From positions 62,001-126,000 of the forward strand of contig NZ_SNXB01000012.1 in assembly GCF_004362055.1 (NCBI RefSeq): a stretch of DNA of 64,000 nucleotides. The letters are read 5' to 3'. Positions 16,457 through 25,463 of the stretch are shown in pieces. The stretch is from Flavobacterium sp. 245. GTDB taxonomy: Bacteria > Bacteroidota > Bacteroidia > Flavobacteriales > Flavobacteriaceae. Position numbers and translations under genes: made by a program. The notes under the pieces were generated by a model, which saw only the letters and a program-made list of their open reading frames with translations, was not told where the DNA came from and searched no databases. Numbering within the stretch: the first letter of the stretch is position 1; every line of letters starts with the position of its first letter.

Positions 16457-18361
16457 TTAATCAAAAGAAAAAACGGTCACACTCAGTGCAGGTAATATTA
16501 ATTCTATAGAATAATCCCTGCTGTCATAAGGCACCAGTTCTATTTTTAATTGTTTAAGATTTTCCATTCCACTACCTCCATAAAAAGTAGCATCACTATT
16601 AAAAATTTGAATTAATTTACCTTTTTGAGATAGACCTATTCGATAATTCTCTCTTGTTACAGGCTTGAAATTACAGACAATGACAAGGTTTTTTTGGGGA
16701 TTATTCCCTTTTCGGATGTAAGACAGAACAGCATTTTGATGGTCAGAATAATTAATCCATTCAAAACCTTCACCTGTAAATTGTTTTTCATACAAAGCAG
16801 GCTGAGATTTATAAAGCTGATTCAAATCTGTAATAATCTTCTTTATTCCTGAGTGATAATCATACTGAAGTAGATGCCAATCCAAACTTTTATCAAAGTT
16901 CCATTCATCACTTTGCCCAAATTCAGATCCCATAAACAATAATTTTGTTCCCGGAAGAGTAAACATATAACCATACAGCAATCTTAAATTGGCGAATTTC
17001 TGCCATTTGTCTCCGGGCATTTTATTGACAATCGCTTTTTTTCCGTATACGACTTCATCATGTGAAAGAGGCAACATAAAATTTTCGGTAAAGGCATACG
17101 TCATCGAAAAAGTCAAATCATTTTGATGATGCTTACGATACACTGTTTCTTTTTGAAAGTATTTTAGAGTATCATGCATCCAGCCCATCATCCATTTCAT
17201 TCCAAAACCTAAACCACCTGCAAACGTTGGTCTTGAAACCATTGGAAAGGAAGTGCTTTCTTCTGCAATAGTCTGTACTCCATAAAAATTAGCATAGATT
17301 ACTTCATTGAATTCTTTAAGAAAACTTATGGTTTCCAGATTCTCTCTTCCCTCATAAATATTCGGTTCCCACCCTCCTTCTTCTCTGGAATAATCAAGAT
17401 ACAACATCGATGCTACAGCATCTACTCTCAAACCATCGGCATGATAATGTTGCAACCAAAAAACGGCGTTACTGATTAAAAATGCACGAACTTCATTACG
17501 ACCATAATTAAAAACCAAACTTTTCCAGTCCGGATGATAGCCTTTCCGGCGATCCGGATGTTCGTATAAATGTGATCCGTCAAAAAAACCTAACCCATGT
17601 GCATCATCAGGAAAATGTGACGGAACCCAATCCAGAATAACGCCAATTCCGGCCTGATGCAGTTTATCAACCAAAACCATGAAATCCTGAGGTTTCCCAA
17701 AACGGGAAGTTGGCGCAAAATATCCTATCAATTGATAACCCCACGACGGATCGTATGGATATTCCATAATCGGCATAAATTCTACATGGGTGAAACCAGT
17801 CTCTTTTACATAAGAAACCAAATCATCTGCCAGTTCTAAATAAGTCAAAAACCGGTTATTATCACCACGTTTCCAGGAACCTAAATGTACTTCGTAAACA
17901 GAATAAGGTTTATCTAATCCATTCGTTTCCTTTCGGGATTGCATCCAATTCTTATCCTTCCACTTGTAATCTAAACCCCATACCACGGAAGCGGTATGAG
18001 GAGGTTTTTCACAATATAAAGCGAATGGATCTGCTTTTTCAGTTATAATTCCATTAATATTAGACTCAATTTTATATTTGTATACCGCTCCTTTTTCAAG
18101 ATCCGGAATAAAACCTTCCCAAATTCCCGAAGAATCCCAGCGAACCTGCAACTGGTGTTTATTACCTGTCCAATAATTAAAATCTCCTGTAACAGAAACC
18201 AATTGTGCCGTTGGCGCCCAAACGGCAAAATAAACACCTTTTACCCCGTTCACTTCAACTATATGTGCTCCTAACTTTTCATATAACCTGAAGTGTTTCC
18301 CTGCTTTGAATAAATCAATATCAAAATCAGTAAATAGAGAATATGTGATTACTTTGTTCAT
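16457..18361 (-). CDS. glgB: 1,4-alpha-glucan branching enzyme GlgB
   Basis: A 634-residue branching enzyme that transfers alpha-1,4 chains to make alpha-1,6 branches in glycogen. A CBM48 domain (about 20-125, with GVYFAVWAPTA) precedes the GH13 barrel. Catalytic residues are visible in DGLRVDAVASM (nucleophile Asp), TIAEEST (Glu acid/base) and LSHDEVVYGK (stabilising Asp). It lacks the extra N1 domain seen in the longest forms, as is usual in Bacteroidetes. It lies 44 bases downstream of glgC and upstream of the GH31 gene on the same strand. Confidence 0.95.
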   Translation of the reverse strand: MNKVITYSLFTDFDIDLFKAGKHFRLYEKLGAHIVEVNGVKGVYFAVWAPTAQLVSVTGDFNYWTGNKHQLQVRWDSSGIWEGFIPDLEKGAVYKYKIESNINGIITEKADPFALYCEKPPHTASVVWGLDYKWKDKNWMQSRKETNGLDKPYSVYEVHLGSWKRGDNNRFLTYLELADDLVSYVKETGFTHVEFMPIMEYPYDPSWGYQLIGYFAPTSRFGKPQDFMVLVDKLHQAGIGVILDWVPSHFPDDAHGLGFFDGSHLYEHPDRRKGYHPDWKSLVFNYGRNEVRAFLISNAVFWLQHYHADGLRVDAVASMLYLDYSREEGGWEPNIYEGRENLETISFLKEFNEVIYANFYGVQTIAEESTSFPMVSRPTFAGGLGFGMKWMMGWMHDTLKYFQKETVYRKHHQNDLTFSMTYAFTENFMLPLSHDEVVYGKKAIVNKMPGDKWQKFANLRLLYGYMFTLPGTKLLFMGSEFGQSDEWNFDKSLDWHLLQYDYHSGIKKIITDLNQLYKSQPALYEKQFTGEGFEWINYSDHQNAVLSYIRKGNNPQKNLVIVCNFKPVTRENYRIGLSQKGKLIQIFNSDATFYGGSGMENLKQLKIELVPYDSRDYSIELILPALSVTVFSFD

Positions 18362-18405
18362 ATTTGGTTTTTAAGAAAACAGTTTACTTAAATTTAATTG
18401 TATGC

Positions 18406-19695
18406 TTATCCTATTCTAAAATTATTAGATAGAGTAACTCCTTTTTTGATCACTACAATACCATCTTTAACACTGTATAATTCATTATCAGAGTTATAAA
18501 GATGCTTACCTCCATTGATATGTACATTATTTCCAATACGGACATTTTTATCTACCAAAGCATTTTTTATAAAGCAGTTTTCTCCAATTCCAATATGAAT
18601 TTCACCATTAATATTCTCATGATGCATTTCATCAAGATTTTGGTAAAAATCGTTACCCATAATATAACTATACTCTAAAATAGTTCCCTCGCCGATTCTT
18701 GAACGTATGCCAATTACAGAGTTCTTAATTTCTTTAGCATTGATAATGGATCCTTCAGAAATTAATGACTGGTTGACTATTGAATTTCTAAATTTTGATG
18801 GCGGAAGTAATCTTGGTCTTGTAAAAATTTTATTTTCATTATCAAATAAATTAAACTCCGGAATATCAGCTGTCAAACCGATATTGGCTTCAAAAAAGGA
18901 TTCAATATTTCCAATATCTGTCCAATATCCTTCATATTGATAACTTAATATTTTGTGTTTTCCAACGGCCTGCGGAATGATTTCTTTACCGAAATCTTTC
19001 GCATGCGGATCAGCCATTAAATCTTCCAATAATTGGCGATTGAAAATATAAATTCCCATTGAAGCCAGGTATTTTTTGCCTTTCTCCTGCATTTGCTCGC
19101 TTACTTCCGACTCCCATTCTGGTAATAACGACGCATCGGGCTTTTCTATAAAAGATTCAATACAGCTTTCATGATTCGTTTTAAGAATTCCGAATTCAGG
19201 TGCATCTTTCGCGTTTACAGGTAGAGTAGCAACTGAAATAGCAGCATCAGCACCAATATGAGCTTCCAGCATTTCGTTAAAATCCATTTGATATAACTGA
19301 TCTCCTGATAAAATTAAAGCATGATCAAATTCATGTTTTAAAAAATGCGACATACATTGTCGAACAGCATCTGCAGTTCCCTGAAACCACGTTGGATTAT
19401 CGGGTGTTTGTTCTGCCGCCAGAATGTCAACAAACGACTCACTGAAAATACTAAAATTAAAAGTGTTTTTGATATGCGCATTCAGCGAAGCCGAGTTAAA
19501 CTGAGTCAAAACGAATATTTTAAAAATATCCGAATTGATACAATTCGAAATTGGAATATCAACCAAGCGATATTTTCCGCCAATGGGCACTGCGGGTTTC
19601 GATCTTGTTTCTGTTAACGGAAATAAACGGGAACCCTGCCCTCCTCCTAAAATAATTGCAACTACATTTTTCTTTTTAAATTTCATTTTTCTCAA
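18406..19695 (-). CDS. glgC: Glucose-1-phosphate adenylyltransferase GlgC
   Basis: A 429-residue ADP-glucose pyrophosphorylase, the committed step of glycogen synthesis. The N-terminal nucleotidyltransferase has the IILGGGQGSRLFPLT loop and SKPAVPIGGKYRLVD; LSGDQLY, FIEKPD and YWTDIG are substrate and catalytic regions. A C-terminal left-handed beta-helix follows with hexapeptide-like repeats (SVIGIRSRIG). The start could be the first Met (19695) or Met-4, since the N-terminus reads MRKMKFKKKN. Its 5' end overlaps the 3' end of glgA by 20 bases, so the two are co-translated. Confidence 0.95.
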   Translation of the reverse strand: MRKMKFKKKNVVAIILGGGQGSRLFPLTETRSKPAVPIGGKYRLVDIPISNCINSDIFKIFVLTQFNSASLNAHIKNTFNFSIFSESFVDILAAEQTPDNPTWFQGTADAVRQCMSHFLKHEFDHALILSGDQLYQMDFNEMLEAHIGADAAISVATLPVNAKDAPEFGILKTNHESCIESFIEKPDASLLPEWESEVSEQMQEKGKKYLASMGIYIFNRQLLEDLMADPHAKDFGKEIIPQAVGKHKILSYQYEGYWTDIGNIESFFEANIGLTADIPEFNLFDNENKIFTRPRLLPPSKFRNSIVNQSLISEGSIINAKEIKNSVIGIRSRIGEGTILEYSYIMGNDFYQNLDEMHHENINGEIHIGIGENCFIKNALVDKNVRIGNNVHINGGKHLYNSDNELYSVKDGIVVIKKGVTLSNNFRIG

Positions 19696-21067
19696 TTATT
19701 AGGTTGTATATCTCGATGTATTCTTGGCAAACTCTTTCCCAGGAATGATCTGTTGCCATTCCCTTTTTTATGATTTTACTGAAATTTATTTTGTCATCGT
19801 ACAATTTAACTGCACGGTTAATTGAATAACACATATCTTCAACAGAAGCCTGATCATGACAAATTCCATTTCCGTTATCTCCAAAATCAATTACTGTATC
19901 TCGCAAACCACCAGTCCTTCTAACAATTGGAACTGTTCCATATCGCAATGCATACATTTGATTTAAGCCGCATGGTTCAACCCTTGAAGGCATTAAAATA
20001 AAATCTGAACCGGCATATATTAAATGGGCTAATTCTTCATTATACCCAATAAAAACATTATAATTTCCTTTATGCTCATTTCGCAATTGTATTAATTGCT
20101 TCTCAATTTCGGTATTTCCCGATCCTAAAATCAAAATATTGATGTTTTCAAAATTTTCAGATAAAGCCAAAGCAGATGCTTGAGGTAATAAATCACCTCC
20201 TTTTTCTTCAAATAAGCGTCCAATAAAACTAAATAATGGTTTTGCTGGGTCTAATTGAAACTGCTCGCATAACCTTTCCTTATTTTTTTGTTTTCCTGCT
20301 TTAAAAGTTTTATCAGAATACTTTTTATCAATCATTGGATCATTATGCGAATCCCAAACTTCAAAATCAATACCGTTTAAGATTCCTTTAGATTTACTTC
20401 TGACAGATTTAAATAAATCTTCTAAACCATTTGCCGAAATATTTATTTCATTTAAATAACCGGGAGATACAGTTGTAGCAGCATGAGCACATTTTACCCC
20501 AACTGCTAATGAATTAAGAGAATGATTCCATTCTAAAAAACCAACATGAATCAAATCAAACTCAGGTAAATAATGCAATTTATCAAAACCAATACAGCCT
20601 TGATATAAGCCATTATGAATAGTGATAACAGTTCTTATATTTCGTAAACTTTCATACTTATATCCATATTTAATCATAAACGGAATCAATCCGGTATGAT
20701 GATCGTGGCAATTGATAATAGTGGGAGCCTCTCCTCGAACTGTAATCCAATCTAAAGTTGCAATCTGAAAAGATAAAAATCTTTCGATATCATCTTCATA
20801 TCCGTACACATTTGGCTTGCCAAATAATTCCTCTATTTCTATGAGATATAATTCATAGCCTAATTTATTTGTAGTTTCTTTCAAAACTTTGAAAGGGAAA
20901 TTGAAATTTCCCAGCTGAACATTTCCCCAATGAACACATTCAAAATCATTTTCCTTTTTAAACTTTGTGTCATAACAGGGAACTATAACCCGAACCTGAT
21001 GTCCTGCATTTGTCTGATATTTTGGCAAAGCTCCAACAACGTCGGCTAAACCGCCAACTTTTGCCAC
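19676..21067 (-). CDS. glgA: Glycogen synthase GlgA, with an amber stop at codon 11
   Basis: This encodes a GT5 glycogen synthase that adds glucose from ADP-glucose. The substrate loop KVGGLADVVGALPKY, the ADP site SFIGRLFEEKGGDLL and the PSRVEPCGLNQMYALRYG region are all intact. The natural start is an ATG at 21103: the codons from there read MEIFHISAEC, then TAG at 21073-21071, then PVAKVGG. Relatives have Tyr at that place, so a single C-to-G or T-to-G change has created an amber codon. The frame without a stop begins with a GTG at 21067, which would drop the first beta strand. The gene is thus either inactivated, restarted at the GTG, suppressed, or hit by a sequencing error. Confidence 0.88.
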   Translation of the reverse strand: MAKVGGLADVVGALPKYQTNAGHQVRVIVPCYDTKFKKENDFECVHWGNVQLGNFNFPFKVLKETTNKLGYELYLIEIEELFGKPNVYGYEDDIERFLSFQIATLDWITVRGEAPTIINCHDHHTGLIPFMIKYGYKYESLRNIRTVITIHNGLYQGCIGFDKLHYLPEFDLIHVGFLEWNHSLNSLAVGVKCAHAATTVSPGYLNEINISANGLEDLFKSVRSKSKGILNGIDFEVWDSHNDPMIDKKYSDKTFKAGKQKNKERLCEQFQLDPAKPLFSFIGRLFEEKGGDLLPQASALALSENFENINILILGSGNTEIEKQLIQLRNEHKGNYNVFIGYNEELAHLIYAGSDFILMPSRVEPCGLNQMYALRYGTVPIVRRTGGLRDTVIDFGDNGNGICHDQASVEDMCYSINRAVKLYDDKINFSKIIKKGMATDHSWERVCQEYIEIYNLIIEKNEI

Positions 21068-21214
21068 TGGCTAACACTCTGCACTGATATGAAATATCTC
21101 CATTTTATATTTTTTTTATACCACTAGAACTTCTTAAAAAACAAGAACAAGAATAATTATCTCAAAAATAATTATTGCGAAAACAGCTAACCTTACAGTT
21201 AAATATGTATCAAA

Positions 21215-21424
21215 TTATAAATCGCTATAATGCGCAATTACTTTATATACCAAATTATACCTATTAAAAAACATAACCTCAATAGCATCTTTGTTCATGA
21301 GAGAATTATTATATAAAGCAATTGAGTTGCATCCTTCAATAACTCCTATAAGTTCAAAACGTAGATCTGGAAATTTCTGTAAAGCTTTATTCCAATAATT
21401 CCTAACAGCAAGTTTTAAACTACT
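21215..21424 (-). pseudogene. SnoaL/NTF2-like gene fragment (C-terminal part)
   Basis: On the minus strand the frame ending at the TAA at 21215 gives NYWNKALQKFPDLRFEL, EGCNSIALYNN, DAIEVMFFN and VIAHYSDL, the typical end of a SnoaL-like (NTF2 fold) protein. There is no start codon: an in-frame stop lies at about 21430, and the first half of the domain is missing. It is a leftover between glgA and a LytTR-type site, suggesting an insertion or deletion event at this spot. Confidence 0.7.
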
Positions 21425-21494
21425 TTAAAATTTTTAAAAGTACGGGTTCACTATAATAGAAATTTAGCTTAACTCCTTGAGTGACCAAATCACA

Positions 21495-21550
21495 AAGTAG
21501 TTAACGGTCGAATTCTTATATTTAACGGTCGAATTCTTGTATTAACGATA
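21495..21550 (-). promoter_or_regulatory. LytTR-type triple direct repeat 3 (upstream of glg side)
   Basis: On the minus strand three repeats read ATCGTTAAT, ACCGTTAAA and ACCGTTAAC with 20-21 bp periods, followed by ACTACTTTG. The layout is the same as at 7242, 13251 and 60081. Downstream in this direction lie a broken SnoaL-like fragment and, about 390 bases on, the glgA start. The original target may have been deleted, or the glg operon may have come under this control. Confidence 0.65.
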
Positions 21551-21660
21551 AAACATAGATAATCACCATAATACAAACCCTTTACAAGTCTAAGAGTCAT
21601 TGTTAAATATGAACAAATATCAAATTTAGAGAAGGAAACAAAATTTCCAATCTAAACCTT

Positions 21661-21741
21661 GGAGCAAATCATCAGATTGATTACCAGCTTATCTTAGTAG
21701 CGGGAAGCATTCAATTATCTAACCACTTTATTGAAGATTAT
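21661..21741 (-). repeat. Inverted-segment relative plus tRNA-like scar arm (copy 3 of 4)
   Basis: Bases 21661-21697 match the inner segment of 12697-12780 in the same orientation (AGATTGATTACCAGCTT). They join at GTAGCGGGAA to an arm (21706-21741) that is the inverse of the arms at 6403 and 12565. This junction therefore combines parts that are separate in the other copies. The surrounding 21551-21834 holds no other feature that I can support. Confidence 0.5.
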
Positions 21742-21834
21742 TATATGATTATTGCAATTGCATCTTAAAATATATCTCGGAAAGTCTTAACTTTTTTGGA
21801 AATCATTTATAGATATCAATAGTTATAAAGGCAC

Positions 21835-22299
21835 TTATAAAGTGCCTTCATCAGCAAAGGAATAGTAGGATTCAGTAGTTATAATTAATGAATCAAGTAA
21901 TGTGATATCAAGGAGTCTTCCAGCTTCTTTAACTTTTCGAGTTATCTGTATGTCTGCTTCAGACGCTGTAAGGTTTCCTGAAGGATGATTGTGAATCATC
22001 ATCAAAGATGTAGCATTTGCCTTTAGAGCAGATGAAAATATTAGTCTAAGGTCTACGACAGTTCCCGCAATTCCTCCCGAAGAGATTTCGTAAATTCCAA
22101 GTACCTTGTGAGCCTGATTCAAAAGTAATACCTTGAACTGCTCGAACAATTCTATTTTATTATAATCCCATGCTGAAAGGACTAATTTATATGCATCTTT
22201 TGAAGATTTGATTTGTGGTCTTTCAGAGTTCTTTACTTTTGTTTTGTAGATCAGTTCAATTTCAGATACTGTCTGCCAGTTTTGATTTAAAGTTTCCAT
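21835..22299 (-). CDS. RadC-like JAB/MPN-domain protein of a mobile element (copy 1)
   Basis: A 154-residue RadC-like protein of the short type found on Bacteroidetes mobile elements. The JAMM metal site is visible as HNHPSG followed by S-x-x-D (SEADIQIT), with a Glu in LGIYEISSGG. The name RadC is historical; a repair role is doubtful, and on mobile elements the function is unknown. It is at the left end of the defence island and is close in sequence to the copy at 54237. Upstream lies a structured element shared by both copies. Confidence 0.9.
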   Translation of the reverse strand: METLNQNWQTVSEIELIYKTKVKNSERPQIKSSKDAYKLVLSAWDYNKIELFEQFKVLLLNQAHKVLGIYEISSGGIAGTVVDLRLIFSSALKANATSLMMIHNHPSGNLTASEADIQITRKVKEAGRLLDITLLDSLIITTESYYSFADEGTL

Positions 22300-22339
22300 A
22301 ATTTGTATATTTTAAATTAATTATGAAACACTCATCGGG

Positions 22340-22431
22340 AATCGCTTAGCAAGCGCAAAAAGCAACGCAATAAAGCAGGAATTTTTTCCTGCATTTATGG
22401 GGGAATTTTTTGCTAGCGCCAGTAAGCGATT
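22340..22431. other. Structured element upstream of radC (copy 1)
   Basis: AATCGCTTA (22340-22348) pairs with TAAGCGATT (22423-22431), and GCAGGAA (22375-22381) pairs with TTCCTGC (22386-22392). The core AAGCAACGCAATAAAGCAGG and GCATTTATGGGGGAATTTTT recur upstream of the second radC (54742-54842), where the outer stem has different bases but still pairs. This indicates a selected RNA or DNA structure. On the plus strand a TAACTTTG box follows at 22435. Confidence 0.6.
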
Positions 22432-22442
22432 TCCTAACTTTG

Positions 22443-22826
22443 TGACAAAATTAAATAAGATAGTAAAAGAATAAAGGGACTCTGTAGCAGAGGTCAAAAA
22501 CACTAATTAATAAATGTGCAAAGTAAAGGTTCAAATCTCTGTGCATTCAACTTAATTTTACTTTAAGCTGCGACCCTGATAATACAAAATCGAAACTTTT
22601 ACTGGAGGATTTAAAAGTGTTGAATCAAATATAATGTTAATTTCTTTCAGGGTTATAACTGACTTTTTTATCTGCTCAGTTAGTTCTTTTATAAAGATAA
22701 AATTTGCTCTAAATAAAAATATATCTAAACTTCACGATATAAACAGGTTGCTTTTTTTAAATGTTTATACTTTAATGTTGTTAATATTTAGGACAATTAT
22801 ATTTATAATTTTGCGATAAAAAATTC
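22443..22826 (+). other. Gene-free stretch before the controller gene
   Basis: No convincing protein gene is present. A CTCTGTAGCAGAGGTC hairpin-like stretch near 22480 and a TAATAAATGTG string near 22507 have counterparts downstream of the second radC-upstream structure (about 54936 and 54950), so a short non-coding transcript is possible. TAATTTTG at 22806-22813 is a possible promoter -7 box. Confidence 0.35.
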
Positions 22827-22849
22827 TACATTTGACAATATTTGTCAAA
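22827..22849 (+). promoter_or_regulatory. Promoter box with palindromic operator for the controller protein
   Basis: TACATTTG (22827-22834) matches the Bacteroidetes -7 consensus TAnnTTTG. It overlaps a perfect palindrome, TTTGACAA-TAT-TTGTCAAA (22831-22849), only 12 bases before the ATG of the XRE-type gene. This is the usual arrangement for an autoregulated restriction-modification controller. Confidence 0.7.
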
Positions 22850-22860
22850 TCAAAAATCTC

Positions 22861-23160
22861 ATGAAAACTTTTAGTGAACTTATAAAAAAAGCAAGGCAAG
22901 AAAAATCCTTACTTCTTAGACACGTTTCCACTGAACTTGGCATTGATCAGGCAATTATAAGTAAATTTGAAAGAGGCGAAAGAAAACCTACAAAAAATCA
23001 GGTATTAAAATTTGCTCAGTTTTACGATCTTAATCAAGATAATTTAATTGTTGCTTGGCTAAGTGATAAACTAACAGATGAATTACAAAATGAAAATTTA
23101 GCATGTGAAGCTTTAAAAGTTGCTAATGCAAAATTAAAGTATGTTCAAAAAAACAAATAA
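22861..23160 (+). CDS. XRE-family controller (C) protein of the R-M operon
   Basis: A 99-residue protein with an N-terminal helix-turn-helix (residues about 5-62; LRHVSTELGIDQAIISKFERGERKP) and a short C-terminal coiled segment. It is the first gene of a restriction-modification operon, and its end lies within 5 bases of the next start. Its promoter overlaps a perfect palindrome, so it probably represses or times its own operon, as C proteins do to delay restriction after the genes enter a new host. Confidence 0.85.
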   Translation: MKTFSELIKKARQEKSLLLRHVSTELGIDQAIISKFERGERKPTKNQVLKFAQFYDLNQDNLIVAWLSDKLTDELQNENLACEALKVANAKLKYVQKNK

Positions 23161-23164
23161 TAGA

Positions 23165-24373
23165 ATGAGTACGGAAACCGTTGAATTAAAAAAGAGCAAA
23201 TCAGAAAATTTAGTTAATAAAGATTTAAACATAGAATTTAAAAAGCTATTTAAAAAAGGATCTGAAAGTCTTGCTAATTGGAAACCTCTATCTGGAAAGA
23301 TGAAAGGAGCAATTGATGTTATTGATTTTTTCTCTGGATGTGGGGGTATGTCCTTAGGCTTTGCTTCTCTCTCTGAAAAAAATAATATCTATAATATTAT
23401 TGGAGGGGTGGATATAAATGAAATAGCACTAAAATCTTTTCATAAAAATTACAATGCAAAAACTTTAAATAAAGATATAAAGGAAATGTATTTAAATAAT
23501 GAGCATGAGGCAATAAGAGATTATTTTGGTATAACGAAAGAAAAAAAGAGACCATTAGTTGTAATAGGTTGTGCACCTTGCCAAGGCTTTTCAGCTCATG
23601 GAAAAAAAAATTGGGATAAAAAAGAAGATGATGAAAGAAATACTTTGATTGGCGCTTTTACTGATATAATTGTGACTTTTGAACCTGATTTTATTGTGAT
23701 GGAGAATGTACCGGAAATATTAGGAAAAAAATATCAGCAACATTATAATGAAGCTAAAGAAGTATTAGAAGCAAAAGGTTATAGTATAAAACAGGATGTA
23801 TATAATTCAGCAACATTTGGGGTTCCACAAGCACGGTTTAGGGCTATTCTTATAGCTTCTAGAAACCCTTTTTCTCTTCCTCCAAAATTGTTATCACAAG
23901 AAGAATATGTTACTGTAAAAGATGCAATAGGAGACTTACCTATAATAGAATCTGGAGAATATTCTGAAACAGATATTTATCATAGGAGCTCTACACATAA
24001 ACAAAGTACGATTGATACAATTTCACAGGTACCAAAAGACGGTGGAAGCCGTCCTAAAGGGGTTGGACCAAAATGTTTAGATAAGGTTAATGGTTTTTCA
24101 GATGTGTATGGAAGATTAAGCTGGAATAAACCATCAATTACCATCACTAAATCTTCTAGAAATCCGGCAAGTGGAAGATTTTCACATCCAGTACAAAATA
24201 GAGGTTTGACTATCCGCGAAGCGGCACGGATACAAAGCTTTCCCGATGGTTTTTTATTTGAAGGTAATTTGGAGCAGTGTTTTCAACAAATAGGAGAGGC
24301 TGTACCTCCATTATTATCTTTAGCAGTAGCAACACAAATAGCAATCGAATTTTATAAGCGAAAAGTTTTATAG
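23165..24373 (+). CDS. DNA cytosine-5 methyltransferase (first of two)
   Basis: A C5-cytosine methyltransferase of about 402 residues. Motif I is DFFSGCGGMSLGF, motif IV with the catalytic Cys is GCAPCQGFS, motif VI is MENVPE, motif VIII is QARFRAIL, and motif X is QQIGEAVPP. The target-recognition region lies between motifs VIII and IX. An ATG at 23141 would add eight residues and overlap the controller gene by 20 bases; I chose 23165 (MSTETVEL) since it avoids that. It presumably protects host DNA from the nuclease encoded two genes downstream. Confidence 0.93.
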   Translation: MSTETVELKKSKSENLVNKDLNIEFKKLFKKGSESLANWKPLSGKMKGAIDVIDFFSGCGGMSLGFASLSEKNNIYNIIGGVDINEIALKSFHKNYNAKTLNKDIKEMYLNNEHEAIRDYFGITKEKKRPLVVIGCAPCQGFSAHGKKNWDKKEDDERNTLIGAFTDIIVTFEPDFIVMENVPEILGKKYQQHYNEAKEVLEAKGYSIKQDVYNSATFGVPQARFRAILIASRNPFSLPPKLLSQEEYVTVKDAIGDLPIIESGEYSETDIYHRSSTHKQSTIDTISQVPKDGGSRPKGVGPKCLDKVNGFSDVYGRLSWNKPSITITKSSRNPASGRFSHPVQNRGLTIREAARIQSFPDGFLFEGNLEQCFQQIGEAVPPLLSLAVATQIAIEFYKRKVL

Positions 24374-24424
24374 AAATTATTGAAGATTATATCTGAAATT
24401 ATTAAAACTTTTAAAAAAAATGGC

Positions 24425-25462
24425 ATGAAATATACGTGTATTGACAGTTTTTCCGGAGCAGGCGGTTTAAGCTTAGGTTTAGCCAAGGCTGGATTTGAAA
24501 TATTATACAGTTTTGATAATGATGAACTATCTGTTAAAACTCAGAATTTAAATAAAAAATACTTCAAGCATGAAGCAAATTGTGCTGATATAGCATCATT
24601 AAATTCTGCTATATTGATGGATCAGCTTGGAATTAAAAGAGGAGAGTTGACTTTATTTGCTGGTGGACCTCCATGCCAAGGCTTCTCAGTTCAAAGAATT
24701 GGGAACGATCTTGATGATAGAAATACATTAGTATTCGAATACATGAAAAAGGTAATCGAATTCTTTCCTAAGTTTTTTTTAATGGAAAATGTACCCGGAA
24801 TTACAGGTAAAAGGGGTAAGGAAATTTTAGAAGAGGCAATTGATTTTGCTGAAAAAAATGGCTATTTTATTCATAGAAAAATCCTTGATGCTCAAGATTA
24901 TAGTGTTCCGCAAAGAAGGAAAAGACTTTTTATTGTTGGAGAGCGAATAGATGAAACGGAACCAAAATTTAATTTCCCCGAACCAAAAAAAAAGAAGTAT
25001 ACCGTAAGAGACATTATTTCAAACTTGCCAGAGCCTCCTAAAGATGGTACAGATCATGAAGATATTTTTTTGCATAGATCTGATAAACTTTCCCCAATAA
25101 ATATTGAGAGAATTAAATATTTAAAACCTGGACAGGGAAGAGATTATTTGCCTGAAAATTTATTGGCAGATTGTCATAAAATTGGTAGTAATGTAATTGG
25201 CCATCGAAATGTTTACGGGAGAATGCATTGGGATAATGTTGCACCGACAATTACAGCTCGCTTTGACAGTTTTACAAGAGGGCTCTTTGGACATCCTGAA
25301 CAAAATAGAAGTATTTCTTTAAGGGAAGGAGCATTGTTGCAAACTTTCCCTATGGATTTTAATTTTTTTGGAAATAAGGTAGATATTGCAAGACAAATTG
25401 GTAACGCAGTTCCCCCTAAATTAGCGTTTGAGATAGGTAAAAAAATTATTGAAAGTATATAA
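24425..25462 (+). CDS. DNA cytosine-5 methyltransferase (second of two)
   Basis: A second C5-cytosine methyltransferase, about 345 residues: motif I IDSFSGAGGLSLGLA, motif IV FAGGPPCQGFS, motif VI MENVPG, motif VIII PQRRKRLFI, and motif X QIGNAVPP. A TTG at 24380 could add 15 residues, but the ATG at 24425 puts motif I at the normal distance from the N-terminus. The two enzymes are clearly diverged from each other, especially between motifs VIII and IX. Paired C5 enzymes usually mean an asymmetric site in which each strand needs its own methylase. Confidence 0.92.
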   Translation: MKYTCIDSFSGAGGLSLGLAKAGFEILYSFDNDELSVKTQNLNKKYFKHEANCADIASLNSAILMDQLGIKRGELTLFAGGPPCQGFSVQRIGNDLDDRNTLVFEYMKKVIEFFPKFFLMENVPGITGKRGKEILEEAIDFAEKNGYFIHRKILDAQDYSVPQRRKRLFIVGERIDETEPKFNFPEPKKKKYTVRDIISNLPEPPKDGTDHEDIFLHRSDKLSPINIERIKYLKPGQGRDYLPENLLADCHKIGSNVIGHRNVYGRMHWDNVAPTITARFDSFTRGLFGHPEQNRSISLREGALLQTFPMDFNFFGNKVDIARQIGNAVPPKLAFEIGKKIIESI

Positions 25463-25463
25463 T

